Shown: piece after piece, positions 36,601 to 48,299 of the stretch
Layout: each line of letters opens with the position of its first letter
Position numbering within the stretch: position 1 is the stretch's first letter
Assembly (NCBI GenBank): GCA_963995505.1
Contig: OZ023181.1
Location: 21,696,221-21,760,220, forward strand
Length of the DNA stretch: 64,000 nucleotides
Source of the DNA: Hypericum androsaemum
Taxonomy: Eukaryota > Streptophyta > Magnoliopsida > Malpighiales > Hypericaceae
Direction: 5' to 3'
The notes under the pieces: model-generated
What the model saw: only the letters and a program-made list of their open reading frames with translations
Told to the model about the DNA's origin: nothing
Database searches by the model: none
Translations under genes and position numbers: made by a program

Positions 36601-39131
36601 GAACCTATGCAACCTCAAATATTCTCTAGATGAAAGTCCATAAACTCTCTTTTTCGAGCAGCTCGCTCTACTTCCTTCAGCCTATTCCATAATTTCAACA
36701 ACGGAGAACTCTCATCATATGCGAACTTATCAACTCTGAGAAAATTAATATGCTCGACATACTCAACCTAATAATCCTGACTCACGGGTTCAATCTCAGC
36801 ATCAATAACTTCACTATCAATAAAAATTGCATATTGCATTATGTTAGTAGCATCAATAACACATGACTCATCAAACAACTCTCTCAAAGAATATAATGAT
36901 GCTTCAGATTCATCAACATATTCTCCATCAAAATAATCTTCAGCAAACTCACCTTCATCAACCTCGTCCTCCTCATCAGGGCAGGAGTCATAAATTGGTT
37001 GACCATTGTCTCCACGATCATGAGGTTGAAACACAACTCTTTCATGGGATGAGTCAGAAATCTCATCAAAACTTTGCCCATCAAATAAGACATCAGCGAA
37101 TTCACCAAACTCTCCCAAGCCAAAGTATCTTCAACTGCTTCAGGTGGTGCAGTCTGTTGCTTCCTCGAGATCTCCGCCATTTGTTGCTTCAAATCATCCA
37201 AATTAGCTTGAATCTCATGCAACTTCTTAGTCATTTGACGATCATATTGTTCCCAAAAGCGACAGTGTTTGTTAGCAACAACATTCCAAATTTCATAAGT
37301 ATGTCAGGGAAACAACTCATAAATTAGCTTCTCTTTCATCTTAGGCCATCGAGAGATTGTCTGCTTGCCACAGCATTTTCGTCGAAGATTTAAGTCGGAC
37401 AATGCATAAGATCATCTCGCAGTCGTCGTTTGACAAATCTGACTTTATCCAGCTCTGCAAGCTTGTGAACATCAAAGTATATCTTCATATTAACAAGTCA
37501 CTTAATGAAACCTCTCGTCAAAATCTCTTCATCGAGATCGGCAAAATCACACAAAGTAGGGATATGCACCATATGATTAAACATCTTCAAGTAAGCCCAA
37601 AAGGACTAGTATGCAATTTCCAAAATTTGCCTAGACCAATCTGTAACTTTACCCCACTAGCAAATTACGAATCAATCATTGATTTCTTCCAATACCAAAG
37701 AACCACGGGTGGTGGCCGGTGTGGCTGACTGCTGGCCGGAGGTTGATGTCGCCTGGATAGGTGCTCGACTGGCGGCGGCGCACGAGCAGGGACGGCCATG
37801 GTTGGTACAGGATTGGAGGAGTTGGGGACAACCGACGCTTTATCGGGTCGAGGGATGACCTCTCCTTGGACTTTGCTGGTTGTGGGAGGTCGGGACTCAT
37901 GGGCTGTGGCGACCGATTGCGCTGGTGGTGCAGTAGCGACAACTCCCTGGTCTCCTGCGTCGTAGGCGGCCAACAGTGAGATTTCGATGTCTTAGGTCTT
38001 AACCAAAAACCTCCACCATGATTCTCCCAACTTTCTTTTTTTTGGGTTTTTTTAAAGAAAAGTCCACATAAGTACCCTGTGGTATTCCTGATTCTCACTT
38101 GAGTACCCTGTGGTTTAAAAATGATAGAGCCGGTCCAACTTATTCTAATTTTTCTCACATAAGTTTACCCAGCCTGGCTCACCCATTTTTTGTCAAAACA
38201 ACATCGTCTGGGTGCTTATGTGGACTGCAATATGGTAGTGACCCAGATAAGTCATTACTGACGTGGTGGTAGGTAAATTACAAAATAATACCTAGTTATT
38301 TATAATTTTGAAAACATTCCCTCATTTTGAAAGAAAGCATCGCTAACCTTGTACCCAAACCCACCACTTTCCACTCCAATTTTTCATCGTGGCCAGCATC
38401 AATCCATCACAATACTAGCATTAACACCACTAAATTTTCATCGCTAACCTAGAATAAAATTTTCAAAGATGCACCTCCTGTCCTCTCCCAAGGAGATGCT
38501 CCTCCTAGTGGTCAAAATATTAAGTCCTTCCATTCGCTCTCCCTCCTCAACCCTCCACGAGCCCGCAGATCCCTTTTTGGTTCGGAAGCTTGGCCACCAT
38601 TTTCTCGAGATGTAGCTGAGGCACGAGGACTTTGGTGGACTTATAAAGGTTTGGGTGGCTTTAATTGAATTTTCCTTGGATTTTTATAGGTTTGGGTGTA
38701 GGGCTCAATTGGAGGCCGAGAAGTGGGGTCTGCCGGAAGGAGGGGAGCCGGAGAGCTTGGGGACCGAATTGGGGGGCAGGGAGTGACGTAGGAATTTTGG
38801 AAGGACATCGGTGGATGCGGTCGGCGTCCCGATGGTCGAGACGGTAGTGGGGATTGATGTGGTCGTACTCGAAGCAGAGGCAGATGTGGCAGTTAACGAA
38901 GCGCTTGCAGACGATGTTACCAGCGACGTCCTTCCTTCACCGCTCCAGGTGGCAACCCGGCACCGTATCAGATCTTTGCTTTCCGATCGAAGAACCACAG
39001 CCTCTCACCATGTTCTGCATTGATGTTGCTGCTTGAGAGAAAGACCCCATCTTTTTGCTCCTCTCCCTGTCCCTGTAATTTGGTTCTTTTGGTTTTTGGT
39101 GGGGACACGTGGACGGCAGAAGAAGAAGTAT

Positions 39132-39162
<31 letters not shown>

Positions 39163-41173
39163 GAGGAGGAGGATGAGGAAGGCACATGGAGGGACGAAGA
39201 AGAATGAGAGGAGGTGAGCGAAGGGAAGGATTTTTTTTGAAAAAATTATAAATAACTACCACGTGGTATTATTTTGTAATTTACCTACCGCCACGTCAGT
39301 AATGACTTATCCGGGTCACTACCACGTGGCAGTCCACGTAAGCGCCCAGACGATGCCATTTTGACAAAAAATGGGTGAACCGGGTTGGGTAGACTTAAGT
39401 GAGAAAAATTGGAATAAGTTGGATCAGTTCTATCATTTTTAAACTACAAGGTACTCAAGTGAGAATCGGGAATACTACAAGGTACTCAAGTGAGAATTGG
39501 AAATATCACATGGTACTTATGTGGACTTTTCTTTTTTTTTATAGAAAGAACTCATAATCGGAAGGATTGAACACCACAAGGAACGAACGCAACTCTTGAT
39601 ACCAACTGTTGCAGGGGAGCACATGGATAGGCAACCACGAATCCTTTAATTCCGTAGAATATCGAAAACATGTTATAGTCTCGATCCGTTGATTCAAAGA
39701 ATACTGGAAAGCGACATAAATAGGAAAATTCCTAAGTTTTTATTTATCAAATTCAACCAACTAAAATAATAGCGAAGATGTCATATTTATAAAGAATCGA
39801 AACAAAACTATTAAGTAGAATACTATCATAAATTAAACTTTTAATAATAATTTAAAACTATAGTTAACTATTAAATATATGACTATCCCTTATCTCCACC
39901 ATTAAATATATTACTATCTTTTATCTCCACCAATCACGCTAAAGATATCCTTAAAATTACCACGAGGAACGAACTCCTGATCGGAAGGATCGAACACCAT
40001 GAGGAACGAATACGGCTTTTGATACCAACTGATGCAGGAGAGCACGTGGATAGGCAATCACGAATTTGTTAATTCCGCAGAATACCGAAAACAAGTTATC
40101 ATCTCAATCCGTTGATTCAAAGAATACCGAAAAATGACACAAATAGAAAAATCTGTAAGTTTTTATTTATCAAATTCAACCAACTAAAACAATAACAAAA
40201 ATACCTTATTTACAAAGAATCAAAAAAAATTATTAAGTAGAAAATTATCATAAATTAAATTTCTAATAATAATCTAAAATTATAAATAATTATTAAATAT
40301 ATGACTATTTTTTTATTTCCACCAATGACGCTAAAGATATCCTTAAAATAACTCAAATTCGCAACGGGACAGTTCTATGACTCGACTCCACGTCACTACG
40401 ACTTAAAAAAATATTCCAAACCTAAAAATTAAAATTTTGATTCCTCGAAGAAGAATCGACTTTTTTTTCAGTAGAGTAAAAATTGGTTTAGAGGTTAATA
40501 CCTGAAGAGAGAAACCTGGACGAGGTTCTGAGGCCACCACATGGAGGCGGGCTCGACGAGGTACCGCCGGAAGATTCCGGCCCAGCCGAACCCGAGCACC
40601 TGGGTCGTGAGCACCACTGCGAGAGCCACCCCGAACCCCATCTCCCTCTTGTAGAACAGCTTCACCGCGCTCACCACGTGGATCGCGTACACGTTCCCCG
40701 CCCCCGCGTTCGCGAATATCGTTATCAGCACGTGCTCCTTCACGTTGAACGCCCCTCGTCCTGGCCACGCCGCCGCCATTAGCCTCCCTAATGGCAGCGC
40801 CGCCACCTGCGCCGCCACCGCTGAGAGGGTCAGCGGCTCGGTCCTGTAGTAGAAGAACTGGTTCAGGAAGGAGAGCACCGCGCACGTGAGCGGCCCCAGC
40901 ACCCACGTGCGGAGTGTCAGTGCCGGGAGGGAGGAGTCGTCCGTGGCGGGGACCGTGAGGGCCACCTGCTCGACGGAGGATGGCGGCGATGACGTGGACG
41001 CCGCCGGGGCGTCGTCGCCAACTGTTTGCCAAGGTTATCCACTTTAGTCAAAACACCAATTCTAAACTTGAATTTTATAACGTTACAATCTCCGAATCCA
41101 AAATAACGAGTTCGGATTTGTCGTACCAACGGAACTTACTTAGAGGAGTGGTGATTTCCGGAGTGTTTGTCAT
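33684..41173 (-). CDS. oligopeptide transporter, OPT family, six exons
   Basis: Minus-strand exons: 41173-41140, 41021-40502, 35595-35026, 34924-34669, 34583-34401, 34310-33684. All junctions are GT-AG and in frame, giving 729 residues, the usual length for plant OPT proteins. Family landmarks: the N-terminal [81 protein letters not shown] (NPG-type motif), [12 protein letters not shown] (KIPPR motif), [11 protein letters not shown] and the C-terminal [13 protein letters not shown]. Many hydrophobic segments fit a polytopic plasma-membrane carrier of the peptide-transporter clade, which moves tetra- and pentapeptides with protons; some members move metal chelates or glutathione. Exon 1 codes for only 11 residues. 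The 4.9 kb second intron holds nested transposable elements. Confidence 0.95.
36194..36463 (-). repeat. 3' LTR (shortened) of the intronic LTR element
   Basis: Matches the LTRs at 39607 and 40030 but lacks about 28 bases near its lower end. It is followed on the plus strand by the reverse of the polypurine tract. Confidence 0.75.
36768..37340 (-). pseudogene. gag-like coding remnant in the LTR element
   Basis: Two minus-strand ORFs (37234-36884 and 37118-36768) overlap in different frames. Together they look like one acidic protein broken by a frameshift: a coiled-coil-like N-part ([20 protein letters not shown]), then a Glu/Asp-rich part. Upstream bases still read W-KMK--L, as in gypsy gag proteins. 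There is no zinc knuckle. Confidence 0.5.
38051..39531. mobile_element. long-TIR Mutator-like element with gene-like interior, nested in the LTR element
   Basis: The terminal inverted repeats are about 250 bp. They begin AAAGTCCACATAAGTACC, pass through 'cttgagtaccctgtggttt' and 'gacaaaaaatgggtga', and reach 'attactgacgtgg'; the right end mirrors all of these. The flanks are T-runs, so the exact target duplication cannot be read. The interior (about 38500-39240) is GC-rich, with minus-strand ORFs (39185-38937 and 38998-38705), one Ser/Thr-rich, plus a GA microsatellite. No transposase is recognised. It differs in sequence from the family A and B elements of this window. Confidence 0.75.
39130..39163. 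repeat. (GA)n microsatellite
   Basis: A run of about 15 GA units inside the Mutator-like element interior. It generates the Ser/Leu-rich minus-strand ORF seen there. Confidence 0.85.
39607..39932 (-). repeat. 5' LTR of the intronic LTR element
   Basis: Bounded by TGTTGCAGG and TCTCCACCA on the plus strand, next to the primer-binding-type sequence at 39590-39606 and followed by the ATCAC target duplication. Confidence 0.75.
40030..40324 (-). repeat. additional LTR copy in tandem with the first element
   Basis: Same family (TGATGCAGG...TTTCCACCA), with its own primer-binding-type sequence at 40012-40029. It is followed by ATGACGCTAAAGATATCC, nearly the same bases that follow the LTR at 39607-39932 (ATCACGCTAAAGATATCC). 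The segment 39933-40029 thus combines a repeated flank with retroelement leader. Confidence 0.75.
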
Positions 41174-41405
41174 CTATGCTTTGGCCAGTTTGGTCTCTGA
41201 GATGGCTTTAGTTTTAAGAGTTTCTTTGGAGCTCTGAGATGCTTTTGTTGTTCCCAGACCGAGACAATCACATGTTGGCCTTCGTTTGGAAATAAATAAA
41301 TAATTGCTCCTTGACAAATCTACACGTTAGTGGGTCCAATAGGATGGATACTCCTTGATTCCAGGCTCAATACATGTCTAAATTCGTATACGAACAAAAA
41401 TGATA

Positions 41406-42479
41406 GGGATAAATTATCTCTAGTCCATTGTTTGGTAATTTTTTCTCTAAGATTTCTGAATTTTCGAAAATGATTTTAACGTCTTCCATATTTGTCTTTA
41501 GAAATTCTCGGATCTCTGGCATCAGAATATACTATTTTATCTGGCAAATTCCTACTTGAAAAGACTAAAATGTTCCTCCCACTTAAAATTTTTTTTTCTC
41601 TTTCTTTTCCCTTCTTCTTCCTTCCACTTCATCTTCTTCCTCTAACCTTCAACATTCAACCAAAACTCAAAAACAAATCCAAATTTTTTTAGTGAGAATC
41701 AAAATTAACACAAAATCTTTAAGAATCCTAATTTTGAAAATTCTAATTGAAATTAGAAAACCAAAAAGTTAGGGTCAGGGGACATTGAATCTTAAACCCA
41801 CAAATCAAGCCACTAATGAAGAAACATTTTGCCCTTTACTAATGACTACTGGACTTCTCATCGGTGGACAAAAAAACTCCACCATTAAACACATACGTAA
41901 GCAAATTTTAAGCTAGGCTTTTCGTCGAGCAGGTACCGTGCAACCTAAATCCATTAACCCAGCAAACGTCAACAGAGATACCGTGTAGAAAGTGTCGCTG
42001 GGGGTTGTTTGGACTCCTGAAAGGAACTGCAGAGATGACGAAGTCGATGCTTCTTGACTAACATGTTTATATCGAGTAAACGAAACCAAGATATCGCAAC
42101 GCACAAATTTTCAAGAACATAATTTGAATTGGGTTTTCAAAATTAGGATTTTTCAATTTTTGATTCTCTTTCATTTGTTTTGATTATTATTAAGAAGTTT
42201 TTTTTTAGAATCTATGAAGAATGTTAATTTTTATTTGAAAGTAGGATGAAGTGGGAGGAAGAAGAAAGTGAAGAGAGGAGAGAGGGATATTTTTTGTTTT
42301 GTAGGAGGGGCATTTTAGTCTTTTCAGGTGGGAGTTCGCCAGAGAAAATGGCATATTCCGACATCAGGGACTTGAGAGTTTCTAAAACCAAAGACATGGG
42401 ATGTTAAAATCATTTTTGGAAATCCCGAGACCCCAGGGAGAAGATGACCAAACACCAAAAACAAGATAGTAATTTACCC
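41406..42479. mobile_element. Mutator-like element (family A), 1074 bp, near-perfect 9-bp TSD
   Basis: Flanked by AAAATGATA (41397-41405) and AAAATCATA (42480-42488), an 8 of 9 match. The terminal inverted repeats of about 180 bp follow the family-A order: GGGATAAATTA/TAATTTACCC ends, 'gaaaatgattttaac', then 'acttgaaaagactaaaatgt' (left) and its inverse. The interior is AT-rich without a coding fragment. It lies between the OPT promoter and the methyltransferase 3' end. Confidence 0.82.
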
Positions 42480-42549
42480 AAAATCATAACCTCGTGCATT
42501 ATCTCATCAAAATGGTAACCTACAAACTGATAACTTTTCAACCAATATC

Positions 42550-42825
42550 AGAGCAGATTGATTCCTGAAAAATGGACTTCTTCCTTACTATGCTATATCA
42601 TATCGATCATGAGGTCGATCAGGAGAATCGAGTTGTTAATGTCCTCTCCAAAACCACGCCGTGTCAGATGTCACGTAATCAAAAGAGATGGCAATACCAA
42701 AGATATGGGAAAGGGTTTTCTTGTCTATTATGTTACTGAACTTGAGTTAGATAAGGTGCCTAGCTATAGGTTACATGTAGGAAGAACTAATGTCGTCCAC
42801 CTCCAACCTCAAGTCAGCTCCTGAT
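42550..42825 (+). other. possible retroelement fragment next to the methyltransferase 3' end
   Basis: One frame reads IDHEVDQENRVVNVLSKTTPC, reminiscent of the gypsy RNase H 'ENRVADALSR' region, but stops follow soon after. The overlap with the 3' flank of the neighbouring gene makes this uncertain. Confidence 0.25.
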
Positions 42826-42831
42826 GCTACG

Positions 42832-45067
42832 TTAGGCAGCCAACTTGATGACCTTGGCAATGAAGAGTCCACTGGTTTGTGATGTTAAGGGATCAAAGCG
42901 GTAGGTGTTCGGAATCCGTCCGCTCCTGCAAGGCCAATCCTTGGCAGCGTCAATAGGCTGCAATTCTGTACAGCAACGAAACCGAATTAACACACATTCA
43001 AGGTGTCTGTAACTGCATCATCAAGGGTTACTTGGACCAAGCAAGCAAGCAAATGGAAGGTTTGACGTTTGCTACAATTGCAAAGATCAATGAATATATA
43101 GTGCATGACACATCAAATTTGAAGGGAAGTGTCTAACCAGCAGAGGCATTTTCCTTGAGAAATCGCTCTACCACGTCCTCGTTTTGTGAAACCGTCAAAC
43201 TGCAAACCGAAGTCAGGAAGCTCATAAGCACTGGTGTGCAGGTTCTTGTGCAAGGAATCAGAATCAACCTAAATCACGCACCTGCATGTACTATATATCA
43301 GGGATCCTCCAACTTTAAGTAGCCGATAACCATTCCGTAGGAGGTTTAACTGCGATAGACAGCACCAATTAGTTTCTACTTTCATGCTCGAACAAAAAGA
43401 TTTGATTGTTTCAAAACGTTCCAGTGGGCAACACATTATTTTTTGTCCGACTCCTACACAGTGCACAACTGAATTTTCGGAGGACTCTTGAAAGACTATA
43501 ATTCATATAGTTCTGGTCTTGCACATTCCACCTGGCACTCTTCTTAAATTGCACAAGATCTAGTGCTAAACTTCAACTGCTAAGGTGTGCAAATGTTGCA
43601 CCGATCGTTGACACACCAACCAATTACCTGAAGCGTAGCCAGGTCATCTGTTCTCTCCGCGTTTAGCAGACGCCGCTGCAGTGTTTCCCATCCCCAATTG
43701 TCAAACTTCTGTACATGTTTAATAGACCCATCATGGGTACACTCTGCATCCACAAGGACCTGAATCAAGTTTGATCAAGGTTTCAGCTATTAACAGACTC
43801 AGAAGCTTGGCAAACGCGTGATATGCACTGCAAATTATTTCGGTGACTTGGAATGTTAAAACAAATTTCTTCACCTTGTCGTAGCCAAGTCTAGAATGTT
43901 CATCTGGGCAGACAACTCGATACACTTCCTTCTTCTGTAGACCAACTACACCTGAATCCTTCCCATAAAAAATAAGTTCAGGTTGATCATTTTTTCCAGC
44001 CAAAATACGGGCTGCATTTTCTGTTGCTTTCTTCATTCTTTGCCGTTCTTTCCATGACCTCCTTGAAGTCCACTCCCCAAATATGTCTTCCTTTCCTTCC
44101 GATTCTGGTTTGCCTGCGCAATACTAGATAGAATGATGAAGGATCAAAACTAGGACACACATGGTAAAGAGAGTTGTAGAAAGATCTTATAGGATCATGC
44201 ATTACATGATTGTGCAATTGGCCGATCCCTCAGAAGCGGCAGAGAAAATGAAGTTCCATCAGCGACAAAAAGCCGGCACCTGTTGCCAAGATTATACTTC
44301 TGAAGCAATGTTCTACAAGCTGCTAGGCGGTGCCTCGCAACATCTACAGCAGTCACAGATCCTGAATCGCCTAGAAGATCTAATATCATACAAAGCTTAG
44401 CTCCTGCAAGACAAGACATACAGTAAGGTGATCGAAGAGATAACAAACCAAAAGACGGGAAGACGAAGGCTTGTGATCGAAATGCTCACCAGGAGCAGCG
44501 CAGAGATCAAGGACGTGATCTTCAGCAGCAATATTCAAGGCCGAGACAGCAGCCCCTGAAGCTGCATCTATCCCATACATCTGTTTGGAAGACCAAAAAC
44601 AAAGGAGACCCGTCAGATAGAGCACTTCAATTAACCCAACAAGGAACAACAACAACAACAACAAGCAACGATAAAGATCGAAACTTTAAGTCAAAGACTC
44701 CACCTTTCCCTTCTTGTATGCATCAGAATTGGCAATGTGAACGTCTGGAGGGAGAGAATAGAAGCCAGGCAGCCAATTCACCCTCTCAAGCTTACAATTG
44801 AGCTCACTTTCAATCTCCTCAATCAAGAAATCTTCACTCCCTGGCTTCAGCCTGGCCAATACCAGGTCACAAGCACCAACTTTATTCACACAGAAATTTA
44901 AAAAAAAAAGAGAACAAACCTTATTAAAAAAAAGGCTGCGTCTTTAGGAGATACCTTATGTACCGTGGGGTAGTATAAGAGGTAGCGTAAACAGCCGGGT
45001 CGATCCCATTAGATTCGAGGAACTCCACAAATTCCTTTGGCAACGGCAACCCTGAACCTCCTTCCAT
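42832..45067 (-). CDS. NOL1/NOP2/Sun-family RNA (cytosine-C5) methyltransferase, nine exons
   Basis: Minus-strand exons: 45067-44955, 44851-44704, 44580-44490, 44403-44206, 44113-43875, 43759-43628, 43349-43282, 43199-43138, 42965-42832. All junctions are GT-AG with correct phases, giving 394 residues. Seen motifs: MYGIDAASGAAV, the SAM-binding LDLCAAPGAKLCMILDLL, the second-strand VTAVDVARHRL, motif IV as VLVDAECTHDGS (the family usually has DAPCSG), and motif VI LKVGGSLIYSTCSLTVSQNEDVVE with its Cys. The C-terminus ends GLFIAKVIKL, as in the family. The likely role is 5-methylcytosine formation in tRNA or rRNA; I infer this from the fold and cannot name the RNA target. The altered motif IV keeps its Cys, so it may still be active. 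Confidence 0.93.
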
Positions 45068-46516
45068 TAAATATTGTCTCAAAACCTAAATTAGATTTCG
45101 ACCAAACAAGTTTTTGGAAGAAGAGCTGTAGCCGCCAACTATGAACTGTTGTTGTAACTTGTAACCGTCTTGTCTTGGACGACCAACAACAGATTCTCTC
45201 GTCCCATCGTCCTGAAGCCTTTTGGGCCGAATCTAGATGGACTATGGCCCAACATTGAGGCCCATTATTAACGATCTTTACAGGCCCTTCGTGAGCTTGT
45301 GATCGTGTTTGTTGCCCTTAGAATTAATTTATTTGCGATGAATTAGTTTGTCAGCAATGTTTTGTTATTTTCAAATTTTTAAATATTTAGAATTTAGATT
45401 AATCAATTCAGTTCAGTGAATCTAAATATCATATAGTATAAAAAAAAATTTAGTTCCCTTGGTAGAGTCTATATTATATTCATCCAATTTGCGATGAAAT
45501 TGGATTGGGGTATTTTTCCAAAAAAATAATAGTCACCACGGAGGCACGGAAAGAACCTGGTACGTAGTGGTACCTAATCATGTTACTTATTTTTTTTGAC
45601 ATTATTCGTATATCTGAATATAAACTAGAACAAAATTGATTAATCTAAATTTGAGCCAATTACAGTATTAAGATGATTATACTTATAAAGCTTACAAATA
45701 AGGATTGAATTCAAAATATTTTTAATAAAATTTAAATCTTACCAATATGGCATGGAAAATGAATGGCTAATTTGAGGCACACGTGTCTCAATCTCATTTT
45801 TTTATAGATAAATTTTTTGTATTAATAATATTATTTACAATTTACTGGGTATGAAATTTCCCGTTTCGAAGTTGTGACTATTTTTTTTGGTTGAAAAAAA
45901 AATCGCGATGGAAAAGATAACATCCACAGAAAAAACCCACATTGATTGGTTGGCTGACTAGACATTAGAATTAGATAGAAGAATTGTAAAAAAAAAAACA
46001 TTTCCCACTTCGAGCCAACGGCGTCCAAGCTAATTGGGAGGTCCCACTTCGTCCACTTCCTACGAAAGCATTTGGAACGTTAGTTGAACTCCACCCATCG
46101 TGTGTTGCATCAAAAGCTGATGTGTGACAATCTCATTCGCTCGATAATATATAGTTCGGACGTACATATGATTTGATATACTCAAATAAGTTAAAAGAGT
46201 TATACACTAGTGTATTTTATCGTGACTATCGTAAAATTACCATTGAACCAACCAACTATTTATCCCACCACCCATTTTCAGCCGCTGCTGGTTTCCCGCA
46301 GCCACTTGACAAACCAAAACAACTTCAGCCACCGGACTCAGAAACAAACTAGCGTAGCCGTTGCTGGGTTCCAAGGAACCGGGAGCTCAAAACAACCGGC
46401 TCCTCTTCTTTCTACAGCTGATGGGGTCTCTGGATAAAAGGCAAGTTCTAGAGCTGATTAAATAACACTTAATTTAAGTAAATCGTTTTTGACAATATTT
46501 TTTGTGGGAAACTGAG
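45068..46516. other. divergent promoter region between methyltransferase and rhodanese genes
   Basis: The two flanking genes are transcribed away from each other, so this 1.45 kb should contain both promoters. A TATA-like string (gataatatatag) lies at about 46142-46153 on the plus strand. No ORF of known family is present. Confidence 0.4.
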
Positions 46517-48299
46517 ATGGGTGGCGTTCTGTTCTGGTTCTTTTCTGGGTTGTTTGTTCTGTCCTTAATCAGTTGTAGCTCCGGAGATGAAGTTGTTACA
46601 ATTGATGTCTTAGCAACTAGAGGGCTGCTCGAATCTGACTACACTTATCTTGATGTCAGGTAACTTTTTTTTCATATCCCTTTTCAAATTTTCGTTTCGT
46701 TCTTTCACTTCCTAAGCTAAATCGAGTTTCTAACTATTGCAAAGTAGCATATCTAAACTAACGTATGTTGGATAAGATGATAATAATTTCTACATCGTTT
46801 CATGGAGGCTGGAGTGCTAATTCCTACTAAAATGGAAAAATTATATTTGGGAGAGGAATAAAATTTAGTACCGTCTAGAATCTCATATTTTAGTTTAACC
46901 AGCATAAATTTTAAAACACAAAAAATAGCATATCTATTGCTTTTCTTTCAATTACATGTTTTCATCCAAACCAAGCAAAAGCTATCTTTCGATTGTTGCA
47001 TAACATGTCGCATAATTCATCACTATTACAGCAGCACTAGTTCTAAATTATAATTAACTTTTTTTTCAGGCCCAAAAATTGACAGGTCTCTTATACTTTA
47101 TAGTATAGTTTTTTTTTCATTCATAAGAATTCAATAACTATTATAGAAAAATTCAATTTTTATTATCTCTTATACTAGCACTCATTAAATACCAACATTC
47201 ATTAATATAATTGACCATTTCTTTTTGGCACGAAAAAGTACTTATTCTGTCGAGATTATCTTATATCGGGACACGAACCAGATAGAAAGGGCATGTGGAT
47301 ATTTGCGCGTATAATTAACTTTGACCAACACTCATTGATATAATTAACTAATTCTTTATCACCTATCCTTTGTTTTGTATAATTTATAGATATTTGCGTG
47401 TAATTGTGGATGTAATTATATGTGTAGGACGGTTGAAGAGTATAAGAAAGGGCATGTGGATGCAAAGAAGATCTTCAATATACCTTACATGTTCAACACC
47501 CCCGAAGGTATATAAAATTAGCGTCTATGTGTGAAAATTTGAGGACTCTTGGGCTTTATGAGTGATTTTTCAAGAAAATTTTGCTGCTCTCGTGGGATTT
47601 AATTAGGTAGGGTGAAGAATCCGGAGTTCTTGAAGGAGGTCTCAAAGGTTTGCAAGTTGGAAGATCATCTTGTTGTGGTAAGATCTTCTTAGTAGTGGTT
47701 TTTCTTTATTATGAACATCTGGCATTAGAAATACTGTCGACTCTAACCACGTCTTTTATATTCGTAAAATTTAAATTTGATAATTCTTTAAATTCAATTC
47801 TCTTACACCAACTTCCATTGATTTAGTATTGGTCTTTTGAGTTACCCTTCAATTGATCATCTTGCTAGAAGTTTCAGATACAATTTAATTTTAATCTGAC
47901 ACAACAATTAAGGAACTTGATAATATTAATAAAACAAATTGTAATTCTGTCAATTTTATCAAAATGTAATCTCATTTTTTGTATTATGATTATAAATTGC
48001 AGGGTTGTCAAAGTGGGGTCAGGTCCTTGTACGCAACAGCCGACCTTCTCGCCGCTGTAAGCCTCGACCGACATCTGAATTACTTTTGACTCCAGACCTA
48101 GTTAATTATAATTTGACTGCCAGAAATAGAAGAATAAATTATAGAAAACTACAGTGTAACTAATTAACTGATAAAATTTGAAATAAAATTGCAGGGGTTC
48201 AAGGATGTGAGCAACATGGGAGGGGGCCATCTTGCTTGGGTGGAGAACAAGTTTCCCATCAAGATAGAGTTGGAGGAGCCAAAGAAAGCAGAGCTCTGA
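46517..48299 (+). CDS. single-domain rhodanese-like (thiosulfate sulfurtransferase) protein, five exons
   Basis: Plus-strand exons: 46517-46659, 47428-47507, 47607-47677, 48003-48056, 48195-48299, all GT-AG and in frame, giving 150 residues. The rhodanese core is complete: VVTIDVLATRGLL, YTYLDVRTVEEYKKGHVDAKKIFNIPY, GRVKNPEFLKEV, DHLVVGCQSGVRS with the active-site Cys in the CX2GXR loop, ADLLAAGF and NMGGGHLAWVE. This is the single-domain plant sulfurtransferase/senescence-associated group. The first 23 or so residues are hydrophobic (LFWFFSGLFVLSLISCSS), suggesting a secretory signal or membrane anchor. Confidence 0.93.

Larger units (their letters stand above)
36194..39932 (-). mobile_element. 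non-autonomous LTR retroelement (gypsy-like) in the OPT intron, split by a Mutator-like element
   Basis: The minus-strand element has a 3' LTR at 36194-36463 and a 5' LTR at 39607-39932, both with TG...CCACCA ends on the plus strand. It is flanked by the 5-bp duplication ATCAC (36189-36193 and 39933-39937). A primer-binding-type sequence (AGTTGGTATCAAGAG on the minus strand) adjoins the 5' LTR, and a purine tract (GAGGGAGAATGG) adjoins the 3' LTR. The interior encodes only gag-like remnants (near 36768-37330: [14 protein letters not shown] and [19 protein letters not shown]), with no protease, reverse transcriptase or integrase. The Mutator-like element at about 38051-39531 sits in its leader. 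A third LTR at 40030 follows. Confidence 0.8.

Noticed and set aside
37665..38158. Minus-strand ORFs near 38 kb as genes
   Set aside because: They run across the boundary between the LTR element and the nested Mutator-like element, so they are chance fusions.
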